From Wenzhouxiangella sp. (lineage in GTDB: Bacteria > Pseudomonadota > Gammaproteobacteria > Xanthomonadales > Wenzhouxiangellaceae): DNA of 5,855 bases. The DNA is taken from assembly GCA_007127425.1 (NCBI GenBank), contig SKZJ01000043.1, forward strand, positions 1-5,855. Reading direction: 5' to 3'. A program made the translations under genes and the position numbers. Below the pieces are notes generated by a model. It saw nothing but the letters and a program-made list of their open reading frames with translations. It was not told the DNA's origin and ran no database searches. This document shows, piece by piece, positions 1 to 5,018 of the stretch (positions within the stretch are counted from its first letter, which is position 1; each line of letters begins with the position of its first letter).

Positions 1-717
1 ATTACCGTCGAGGACCCGGTCGAGTACCGCCTGCCGCGCATTAACCAGGTTCAGGTCAACCAGAAAATCGGGCTGGACTTCGCCCGCGTACTGCGCACCG
101 CCCTGCGCCAGGATCCCGACGTGATCATGGTGGGCGAAATGCGCGACCGGGAAACGGCTGAAATCGGGCTCCGAGCCGCCATGACCGGGCACCTGGTGCT
201 TTCGACCCTGCATACCAACTCGGCACCGGCTACGGTGATGCGGCTGATCGACATGGGTGCCCAGGGTTTCATGGTGGCCGCCGCGCTCGACGGAGTACTG
301 GCCCAGCGGCTGGTCCGGCGCGTCTGCGATTCCTGCGGCGAGGATACCGAACCCGATCCCGGCCAGCTGGCCTGGCTGAAGGGCGTGCTGGGCGACGATG
401 CGCTCGGGCAGAAGCAGTTTCGGGCCGGAAAGGGTTGCGCTTATTGCTCCAATACCGGTTACCGCGGCCGCATCGGCGTCTACGAACTGCTGGAAATGGA
501 TGAAGAACTGACCAACGCCCTGCGCCGGATGGATACCGAAAGTTTCACCAAACTGGCCCGGTCGCGGGCCGGTTACAGGCCATTGCTCCATTGTGCGCTG
601 GACTATGCCGCCGCCGGAATCACCTCGCTTGAGGAAGTCACCCGACTGGCCGGCGGCATCGATGCCTTGCTGGATGAAGACATCGATACCGGCGAGTTGG
701 CCGGGGAGACGGGCTGA
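1..717 (+). CDS. mshE: MSHA pilus assembly ATPase MshE, C-terminal part (5' truncated by window edge)
   Basis: This is a secretion ATPase of the GspE/PilB family, which powers pilin polymerisation at the inner membrane from the cytoplasm. The reading frame is open from base 1 and 238 residues are visible, so well over half of a typical MshE is missing on the left, including the Walker A motif and the N-terminal MshEN c-di-GMP-binding region. Visible motifs in order are the Asp box ITVEDPVE (residues 1-8 of the fragment), the Walker B region DPDVIMVGEMRD (about 38-49), the His box around STLHTN (about 68-73), and a tetracysteine zinc site CDSC...CAYC (Cys 109, 112, 146, 149). The C terminus has the usual AAGITSLEEV signature. 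The stretch VEYRLPRINQVQVN, followed directly by an MshG gene, favours MshE over GspE or PilB. The stop overlaps the next start (TGATG), so translation is probably coupled. Family assignment is firm; MshE rather than a close paralogue is very likely. Confidence 0.94.
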   Translation: MTVEDPVEYRLPRINQVQVNQKIGLDFARVLRTALRQDPDVIMVGEMRDRETAEIGLRAAMTGHLVLSTLHTNSAPATVMRLIDMGAQGFMVAAALDGVLAQRLVRRVCDSCGEDTEPDPGQLAWLKGVLGDDALGQKQFRAGKGCAYCSNTGYRGRIGVYELLEMDEELTNALRRMDTESFTKLARSRAGYRPLLHCALDYAAAGITSLEEVTRLAGGIDALLDEDIDTGELAGETG

Positions 718-1940
718 TGCCGTCATTCCAGTGGCACGGACGCAACGCGCGGGGTCAACTCGTCGATGGCCGGGTCGAGGCCGACGACAGCGATGCCGTC
801 GCCGAGCAGTTGATGCGCCTGGATATCACGCCGATCGGGATCGAAACGGCCAGCACGCGCTCGACGAGTGCCTCTTCGCTGCGTCTCGGGCTGGGGCTCG
901 ATCAACCCGACGTCAACGACCTCATCCTGTTCACCCGGCAGCTTTACACCCTGACCAAGGCCGGTGTGCCGCTGATCCGCGGTCTCAACAACGTGGCCGA
1001 GTCGACCCGCAATCCGTTACTGCGTCAGGCCGTCCTCGATCTTGTCGATAACCTGGAATCGGGCCGCGAGCTGGCCGACGGACTGGCCCAGAACCCGAAA
1101 ATCTTTCCGCCGATGTTCGTCAGCATCGTGCGCGTGGGCGAGAACTCCGGCATGTTGGAGGACGCCTTTCTGCAATTGGTCCATTATCTGGAACTCGAAC
1201 GCGACTTCCGGTCGCGCCTCAAACAGGCACTGCGTTACCCGGCAATGGTGATCGCCGCCATGTTCATCGCCGTGGCCATCCTGATGATATGGGTCATCCC
1301 GGTATTCGCCGGCTTCTTCGCCCACCATGACGCGACACTGCCATTGCCGACACGCATCATCATCGGTGCATCCGAATTCACGGCCCAATGGTGGTGGGTC
1401 ATCCTGTTCGGCCTGATCGGCCTGCTCCTGGTCTTTCGCCACTGGATACGCACCGAAACCGGCCGCTACCGCTGGGATCGCTTCAAGCTGAAAATGCCGG
1501 TGGTCGGCAACATCCTGTTCATGGGCGCCATGGCCCGTTTTGCCCGCTCCTTCTCCATGACCTATCGCTCTGGGGTACCGCTGATCCAGGGCCTGACCCT
1601 GGTGGCGCACGCGGTGGAAAACGAGTTCGTCGGGCAGGCCGTCAACGACATGCGCACCGGCATCGAGCGCGGCGAATCGCTGTCGCGCACGGCAGCGGCG
1701 ACCGGCCTGTTCTCCCCCCTGGTCCTGCAGATGATCGGCATCGGAGAAGAAACCGGCGACGTTGATGCCATGCTCACCGAAACCGCCGAATACTACGAGC
1801 GGGAAGTCGACTACGACCTCAAGAATCTCAGTGCCTACATCGAACCCATACTGCTGGTTTTTCTGGCCGGCCTGGTCCTGGTCCTCGCGCTAGGGGTATT
1901 CCTGCCGATGTGGGACCTGGGCGCTGCGGCACTGGGCTAA
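717..1940 (+). CDS. mshG: MSHA pilus inner-membrane platform protein MshG (GspF/PilC family)
   Basis: A 407-residue integral membrane protein, full length for the family, that forms the inner-membrane platform engaged by the assembly ATPase. It has two T2SSF repeats, about residues 70-193 and 273-395. The duplication is visible as GVPLIRGL (83-90) against GVPLIQGL (286-293), and as VGENSGMLEDA (140-150) against IGEETGDVDAML (342-353). Predicted membrane helices lie at about 174-200, 224-242 and 373-397. The start ATG overlaps the upstream stop by one base. A GGGGAG Shine-Dalgarno at 703-708, 8 nt upstream, supports this start. The N-terminal segment beginning PSFQWHGRNARGQLVDG is typical of this family. 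Adjacency to mshE, together with MshE-type motifs there, makes MshG more likely than PilC or GspF. Confidence 0.94.
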   Translation: MPSFQWHGRNARGQLVDGRVEADDSDAVAEQLMRLDITPIGIETASTRSTSASSLRLGLGLDQPDVNDLILFTRQLYTLTKAGVPLIRGLNNVAESTRNPLLRQAVLDLVDNLESGRELADGLAQNPKIFPPMFVSIVRVGENSGMLEDAFLQLVHYLELERDFRSRLKQALRYPAMVIAAMFIAVAILMIWVIPVFAGFFAHHDATLPLPTRIIIGASEFTAQWWWVILFGLIGLLLVFRHWIRTETGRYRWDRFKLKMPVVGNILFMGAMARFARSFSMTYRSGVPLIQGLTLVAHAVENEFVGQAVNDMRTGIERGESLSRTAAATGLFSPLVLQMIGIGEETGDVDAMLTETAEYYEREVDYDLKNLSAYIEPILLVFLAGLVLVLALGVFLPMWDLGAAALG

Positions 1941-1980
1941 GGTGATGCGAGCAGCCACTTCATCACACGCCAGGGCGCCC

Positions 1981-2556
1981 ATGACCGGCTCCGGGCAGAG
2001 ACTCCCCGGGGGCTTTTCATTGCTCGAGCTGGTCATCGTCATCATCCTGGTGGTGTTGCTGTTCACCATAGCCGTGAATCGTCTGACCCCGCTTCGTGGC
2101 GATGCCGAGGCCGTCCATGTCGCCACCGTCATCGGTTCGCTGCGCTCGGCGATCGGCATGGAAGCCGCCTCTCTCGTGATTCGGGGCGGCACGCGGGAGC
2201 TGGCCAAAATGGAAGGCATCAATCCCATGACCCTGTTGCAGGAAGTGCCGGAACAGTACGTCGGCGTCCGGCATACGGGCGAGTTCGATGAACTCCCCAC
2301 CGGCTCATGGTATTTTGATGAGACAAATGGTCAGCTGGTCTACCGGGTCCGCTTCCCCCAGTACCTGGAAGGTAGCCCGCAAGCCCCGGTCGAACTCCGG
2401 TGGCAGGTCCAACTGCAGTTCGAGGACCTGAGCGAAAGCGGCGCCTTCGATCCGGAGCAGGACCGGGCTCGGGGCCTGGGACTGCGGTCACTGCATGAAC
2501 ATCGGTGGACTGTACGACAGGCCTCGGAGATGCAGGCTGCCGTGACGGAGGGCTAG
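1981..2556 (+). CDS. Prepilin-like protein with class III signal peptide, in the mshF position
   Basis: A 191-residue protein with an unambiguous prepilin N terminus: a short leader ending GG, then FSLLELVIVII, with Glu at mature position 5 and one long hydrophobic helix (about residues 12-34). It should be cleaved and methylated by the prepilin peptidase and either join the pilus or stay in the inner membrane. The rest is soluble, with an NPMTLL segment (81-86) and a WYFD motif (110-113) followed by probable beta strands; there are no cysteines. The chosen start has AGGG 5 nt upstream and gives an 11-residue leader, the same length as that of the major pilin downstream. In-frame ATG 1945 (23-residue leader) or GTG 1942 are alternatives and would nearly abut mshG. 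Position after mshG matches mshF, but I cannot confirm homology to that poorly conserved gene, so no symbol is given. A minor pseudopilin is the safe call. Confidence 0.83.
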   Translation: MTGSGQRLPGGFSLLELVIVIILVVLLFTIAVNRLTPLRGDAEAVHVATVIGSLRSAIGMEAASLVIRGGTRELAKMEGINPMTLLQEVPEQYVGVRHTGEFDELPTGSWYFDETNGQLVYRVRFPQYLEGSPQAPVELRWQVQLQFEDLSESGAFDPEQDRARGLGLRSLHEHRWTVRQASEMQAAVTEG

Positions 2557-2579
2557 TGTACCCCCCTTCCGGAACATCA

Positions 2580-3746
2580 ATGAACACAAGCAAATCAACC
2601 AGCACCCAACCAGCCGAAAAGCCGGCTACCAGCTCGAGCGAAGTTCGCCAGGTCCGTTTACGGCGACTGCGGCTCGGCATGCTGTCGTGGATCATGTGCT
2701 TCGCCATGACCCTGTATGCCTGGGCGCTGGGTCTGCTGGACATGTCGCCGCTTCAGTTCGGACTGGTCGGCGGCATGGTGATGGTCACGTATCTTGCCCT
2801 TCACCTGGCCATCCGAAGCGGCTGGACGGAGCGTTTTAGAGACCCCAGCCTCACCCTGTTCCAGATTCTTTTTGCGACCCTCGTCACGCTCCACATCATT
2901 GGCCATGCCGACGAGGCCCGCGCCATATTGTTGATGTTGTTCATCATTGCCGCCTTCTTCGGGGTCTTCCAGTTGCGCAAGGAAGAATATGTTCTGGTGG
3001 CAATAGTTGCTGTCTTCGGATTCGCCATGATCATTCTCGGCGAGATCTTCGACACCACCGAGCACGATCGACGCACGCTGCTTCTGCTGGAACTGGGAGT
3101 CTTTGCAGTGGTGATGTTCTGGATCGCCTTCATCGGCTCGTACGTTGCAAATCTGCGCCGAAAGCTCAGCCAGCACAATCGCAATCTCGAACAGGCCGCC
3201 GGTCACCTTCAGCACATGGCCCAGCACGACGAGCTGACCGGCCTGCCCAACCGCCGCCATCTCATTACCCGGCTCGAACTCGCGCATGCCACCGCTGAAG
3301 CCGGGAATTACACATTCAGCGTCGCCGTGCTGGATCTCGATCACTTCAAGCAGATCAACGATCGTCATGGGCACCAGGCCGGCGACGAGGTGCTGACGCA
3401 ATTCGCCGAACGCGTCACCGAAGTGCTACGCGGCGGCGACCAGATCATGCGCGTCGATGACTCACTGCCCGACATCGGCCGCTTCGGCGGCGAGGAATTT
3501 CTCGCCATTCTCCCCGGCACCGATCTCGAGGGTGCACATTTGGCCGCCGAACGCCTGCGCCGGGCAATCGGCGACCAGCCGTTCGAAACGGCGGCAGGCC
3601 CCATTGAATGCACGGTGTCCATCGGTCTGTCCGAGTACCGGCCCGGCGAGCCCGTCCACCACACGGTGGGGCGTGCCGATGAAGCGTTATATTCTGCCAA
3701 GGAAAAAGGGCGCAACCGCGTCGCGGACAGTGGTCCTTCAACTTGA
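2580..3746 (+). CDS. Membrane-bound diguanylate cyclase (six-helix sensor domain plus GGDEF domain)
   Basis: A 388-residue enzyme predicted to make c-di-GMP from two GTP at the cytoplasmic face of the inner membrane. About six membrane helices fill residues 32-188 (roughly 32-53, 58-78, 91-108, 114-132, 136-155, 166-188), with no sensor family that I recognise. A polar, coiled-coil-like linker follows (about 191-215). The catalytic domain begins at DELTGLPNR (217-225), carries LDLDHFKQIND (251-261) and the active signature GGEEF (303-307, nt 3486-3500), and ends with ADEALYSAKEKGRNRV, so all catalytic landmarks are intact. Between the expected inhibitory-site RGGD (nt 3429-3440) and GRFGGEEF there is an insertion of about ten residues that contains a second RxxD (RVDD, nt 3450-3461). 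ATG 2580 is preferred because GGAA lies 5 nt upstream; an in-frame ATG at 2505 would overlap the previous gene and add an unlikely N terminus. Lying 23 nt after the pseudopilin, it is probably co-transcribed with the msh genes. Confidence 0.94.
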   Translation: MNTSKSTSTQPAEKPATSSSEVRQVRLRRLRLGMLSWIMCFAMTLYAWALGLLDMSPLQFGLVGGMVMVTYLALHLAIRSGWTERFRDPSLTLFQILFATLVTLHIIGHADEARAILLMLFIIAAFFGVFQLRKEEYVLVAIVAVFGFAMIILGEIFDTTEHDRRTLLLLELGVFAVVMFWIAFIGSYVANLRRKLSQHNRNLEQAAGHLQHMAQHDELTGLPNRRHLITRLELAHATAEAGNYTFSVAVLDLDHFKQINDRHGHQAGDEVLTQFAERVTEVLRGGDQIMRVDDSLPDIGRFGGEEFLAILPGTDLEGAHLAAERLRRAIGDQPFETAAGPIECTVSIGLSEYRPGEPVHHTVGRADEALYSAKEKGRNRVADSGPST

Positions 3747-3759
3747 TAATTATGGATTC

Positions 3760-4287
3760 ATGACCACCACCGATATCCTCATACTCACCGCCCTGCTGGT
3801 CACCGTCCTCGTTGCACTTTCGGTCGTGATCAATGCGGCCGGTACCCTGCTGGGGCGGCACGGGGAATACGGCCCCCGCCCGGACAAGCCCTTCGCCCTG
3901 CTCGACTGCAGCTGGCGTGTCGAAGGCATCATCTATCGGCATCACCGCATCAGTGGGGTTCTGATCATCCTGGCCAGCGGCGTCTTCCTCTGGCAAGCCG
4001 CAAGCTACCTCGGCGCATTGCAGGCCGGTGCATCGATCTGGTCGACGGCCTGGTGGGTGCTGGTCGCCAGCCACGGAATCACCCTGCTGATCGGACTCGT
4101 CATCCTGCTGCGACCCAGCCGCCTGAAGTCACTGGAAGCGGTGGCCAACCGTCACTACGAACTCGAGCGCAAATCGCCGGTTTCACCCCCCCTGAATCCG
4201 CAGGCACTGATACTCTTGCTCACCGCCTGCATCGTACTGGCCGGGCTGGTCCTTCTGCTGCTGGAACGGCTGAATCTGACCGCGTAG
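3760..4287 (+). CDS. Uncharacterised four-helix integral membrane protein
   Basis: A 175-residue protein that I cannot assign to a named family. Hydrophobic helices are seen at about residues 5-27, 64-84, 97-117 and 148-168. A polar segment (about 32-63) between helices 1 and 2 carries RHGEYGPRPDKPF, a single DCSW, and the conspicuous basic motif YRHHR (59-63) just before helix 2. A second polar segment (about 119-146) is rich in Arg, Lys and Glu. There is no enzymatic motif and no signal peptide beyond helix 1. It starts 13 nt after the diguanylate cyclase stop, in the same direction, so it is probably the last gene of that operon. The frame is open further upstream, but earlier starts would lie inside the cyclase gene. 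The ribosome binding site is weak (GGA 3 nt before ATG), which could indicate translational coupling. A role in pilus regulation or as a partner of the cyclase is only a guess from position. Confidence 0.8.
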   Translation: MTTTDILILTALLVTVLVALSVVINAAGTLLGRHGEYGPRPDKPFALLDCSWRVEGIIYRHHRISGVLIILASGVFLWQAASYLGALQAGASIWSTAWWVLVASHGITLLIGLVILLRPSRLKSLEAVANRHYELERKSPVSPPLNPQALILLLTACIVLAGLVLLLLERLNLTA

Positions 4288-4304
4288 GCGGGCCTGACGG
4301 TCAG
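4276..4304 (+). other. Inverted repeat straddling the stop codon of the four-helix membrane protein gene
   Basis: CTGACCG (4276-4282) pairs perfectly with CGGTCAG (4298-4304), with a 15-nt interior that contains a smaller AGG/CCT pairing (4286-4288 with 4293-4295). The only following T run is TTTTT at 4318-4322, 13 nt after the stem, so it is a poor match to an intrinsic terminator. It could be a 3'-end stabilising or weak termination structure for the upstream operon. The shorter palindrome CTGACGGTCAG (4294-4304) overlaps it and could instead be a protein site. Confidence 0.3.
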
Positions 4305-4338
4305 CCGGAACGGTGAGTTTTTGGTCATCAGGCACAAA

Positions 4339-4355
4339 GTGACGAAAACCGTCAC
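4339..4355. promoter_or_regulatory. Candidate upstream activator site (17-bp dyad GTGACG-N5-CGTCAC)
   Basis: The perfect 6-bp inverted arms GTGACG (4339-4344) and CGTCAC (4350-4355) are separated by AAAAC. Another CGTCA follows at 4357-4361. The dyad centre is about 121 bp upstream of the predicted sigma-54 start, a usual distance for sites bound by NtrC-type activators, which are required at every sigma-54 promoter. In other type IV pilus systems the activator is PilR. The sequence does not identify the protein here, and the functional assignment is inference from position and symmetry. Confidence 0.4.
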
Positions 4356-4441
4356 CCGTCAATCAGGTCGTCCACTCGAAGTGTCGAACCCGCCCGGGGT
4401 GCGGGCACGAATGAGACGAGTCGGCCCCGACCTTTGACGAT

Positions 4442-4457
4442 TGGCACGGTCCGTGCA
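4442..4457 (+). promoter_or_regulatory. Sigma-54 (RpoN) -24/-12 promoter of the major pilin gene
   Basis: The sequence TGGCACG-N4-GTGCA (4442-4457) matches the consensus TGGCACG-N4-TTGCA at every defined base but one. The invariant GG (4443-4444) and GC (4455-4456) are separated by exactly 10 nt, as required. With GC at -13/-12, transcription should start near 4468, giving a leader of about 129 nt. Major type IV pilin genes in other gammaproteobacteria are commonly sigma-54 dependent, which agrees with its place before a prepilin gene. Confidence 0.82.
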
Positions 4458-4473
4458 TGTATAGTACCGACAC

Positions 4474-4560
4474 GACGCCCGATAGCGTCAACCAATGATT
4501 CTGCGGATTGGTTGCGGCCGTCGGCAGAATCGACAACAAGCTGGTGCTGAACCGCGGTTC
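4474..4560 (+). other. Structured leader of the pilin transcript: four inverted repeats, two interlocking
   Basis: Within the predicted 5' untranslated region I see: (1) GACGC/GCGTC (4474-4478 with 4485-4489, 6-nt loop); (2) CAACCAAT/ATTGGTTG (4489-4496 with 4507-4514); (3) GATTCTGC/GCAGAATC (4497-4504 with 4524-4531); and (4) the perfect palindrome GAACCGCGGTTC (4549-4560). All arms are perfectly complementary. The 5' arm of repeat 3 lies inside the loop of repeat 2, and their far arms cross, which is the topology of an H-type pseudoknot or of two mutually exclusive hairpins. Whether they act in RNA or as DNA operators cannot be told from sequence. I do not recognise a known riboswitch class. 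Confidence 0.45.
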
Positions 4561-4585
4561 GATCCGGCAAATATGACCTACCAAC

Positions 4586-4590
4586 TGGAG
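4586..4590 (+). promoter_or_regulatory. Ribosome binding site of the major pilin gene
   Basis: TGGAG lies 6 nt before ATG 4597, and this decides the start. Other in-frame ATGs at 4573 and 4603 are worse placed: 4573 has no purine-rich element upstream at normal distance, and 4603 would put the site 12 nt away. A weak hairpin, TACAT/ATGTA (4594-4598 with 4607-4611), could enclose the start codon. Confidence 0.7.
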
Positions 4591-4596
4591 AAATAC

Positions 4597-4956
4597 ATGA
4601 ACATGAATGTACGCAAGGCTCAGGGTGGTTTTACTCTGATTGAATTGGTGATCATTATCGTGCTGCTGGGCCTTCTGGCTGCCGTTGCATTGCCGCGATA
4701 CTTGGATCTTTCGGACGAGGCGCTTACTGCCTCATGTGACGGGGTTTTTGGTGCAGTGCTTTCCCAAGCGGCCATCAACGTTGCTGATCCGGATATCGGC
4801 GATGGTATCGGGTCGCCAGGAAGCATTGCGGACGCGATTCCCACTTTGGGTGGCGGCGCTGTAGTCACCGAAGAAGGTACTGGTGTTGACATCAGCATTG
4901 ATGGCACTGACTGCCCGGACAACACCTACGAAATTCCTGCAGAATTGCGTAGCTGA
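4597..4956 (+). CDS. mshA: MSHA-type major prepilin (MshA-like)
   Basis: A 119-residue type IV prepilin, cleaved in the inner membrane by the prepilin peptidase to a mature pilin of 108 residues. The leader is MNMNVRKAQGG. The mature protein begins FTLIELVIIIVLLGLL, with Glu5 required for methylation and assembly, and the hydrophobic alpha1-N helix is followed by LPRYLDLSDEA, which closely resembles the start of MshA pilins. Two cysteines (precursor 47 and 106) could form the single disulfide of the globular domain. The C-terminal half is rich in Gly, Asp and Ile/Val, and the whole is shorter than classical MshA pilins (inferred from general knowledge). The gene has its own sigma-54 promoter, a long leader and a strong terminator, as expected for an abundant structural subunit. 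GC is about 56% over 4621-4920 by hand count, lower than in mshG (77 of 120 in two sampled 60-base lines). The exact symbol is inferred from the msh neighbours and helix sequence. Confidence 0.88.
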   Translation: MNMNVRKAQGGFTLIELVIIIVLLGLLAAVALPRYLDLSDEALTASCDGVFGAVLSQAAINVADPDIGDGIGSPGSIADAIPTLGGGAVVTEEGTGVDISIDGTDCPDNTYEIPAELRS

Positions 4957-4980
4957 CCTCAAGTCATAATCGAGATATCC

Positions 4981-5009
4981 GACCCCGCCACCGTGCGGGG
5001 TCTTTTTTT
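4981..5009 (+). terminator. Intrinsic terminator of the pilin gene
   Basis: The perfect 8-bp GC-rich stem GACCCCGC (4981-4988) / GCGGGGTC (4995-5002) has a 6-nt loop and is followed immediately by seven T residues (5003-5009), 24 nt after the pilin stop. The T run is only on the + strand side. Read from the - strand, the hairpin is not followed by a T run, so it should not efficiently terminate the convergent gene by the intrinsic mechanism. Confidence 0.93.
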
Positions 5010-5018
5010 GAACCAAGC

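Larger units (their letters stand above)
4288..4596 (+). other. 309-nt intergenic regulatory region and leader upstream of the major pilin gene
   Basis: No coding region is supported here on either strand; open frames that cross it have no recognisable product. From left to right it holds a TGACG site, a 17-bp dyad (4339-4355), a GC-rich inverted repeat CCCGC/GCGGG (4389-4393 with 4401-4405), a dyad GTCGG-CC-CCGAC (4420-4431), the sigma-54 core promoter (4442-4457), and an apparent leader of about 129 nt with further inverted repeats up to the pilin ribosome binding site. Individual elements are listed separately. Confidence 0.7.

Noticed and set aside
731..748. TGGCACG inside the start of mshG, resembling a sigma-54 -24 box
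   Set aside because: There is no GC at the required 10-nt spacing, and it lies within coding sequence directly after a coupled start.
1017..1610. Long - strand open frame (197 codons) opposite mshG
   Set aside because: mshG on the + strand has unmistakable family motifs; the antisense translation shows only composition bias and no domain.
2505..2579. Earlier in-frame ATG for the diguanylate cyclase
   Set aside because: It lies inside the preceding prepilin-like gene with no good ribosome binding site, whereas ATG 2580 has GGAA at proper spacing.
2658..3401. Long - strand open frame (247 codons) opposite the diguanylate cyclase
   Set aside because: It is antisense to a gene with clear GGDEF motifs and its translation is low-complexity, rich in Asp, Glu, Gln and His, as expected of a shadow frame.
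4361..4373. Partial IHF-like site AATCAG between the candidate activator site and the promoter
   Set aside because: It mismatches the consensus in both the WATCAA half and the TTR half; too weak to annotate.
4434..4465. Possible sigma-70 promoter (TTGACG at 4434-4439, TATAGT at 4460-4465)
   Set aside because: The spacer is 20 nt, outside the normal range, and the overlapping sigma-54 element is far closer to its consensus. A weak secondary start cannot be excluded.
4555..4568. GGTTCGATCC resembling a tRNA T-arm
   Set aside because: The flanking bases do not form the five-pair T stem, and no acceptor, D or anticodon arms are found around it.
4363..4584. Open frames of about 72 codons on the - strand across the pilin upstream region
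   Set aside because: They have no recognisable protein features, overlap each other in different frames, and coincide with the sigma-54 promoter and structured leader; GC-rich DNA produces such frames by chance.
4468..4596. c-di-GMP riboswitch in the pilin leader, suggested by the nearby GGDEF gene
   Set aside because: I cannot find the conserved segments of either known c-di-GMP riboswitch class. The leader is structured but does not match by eye.
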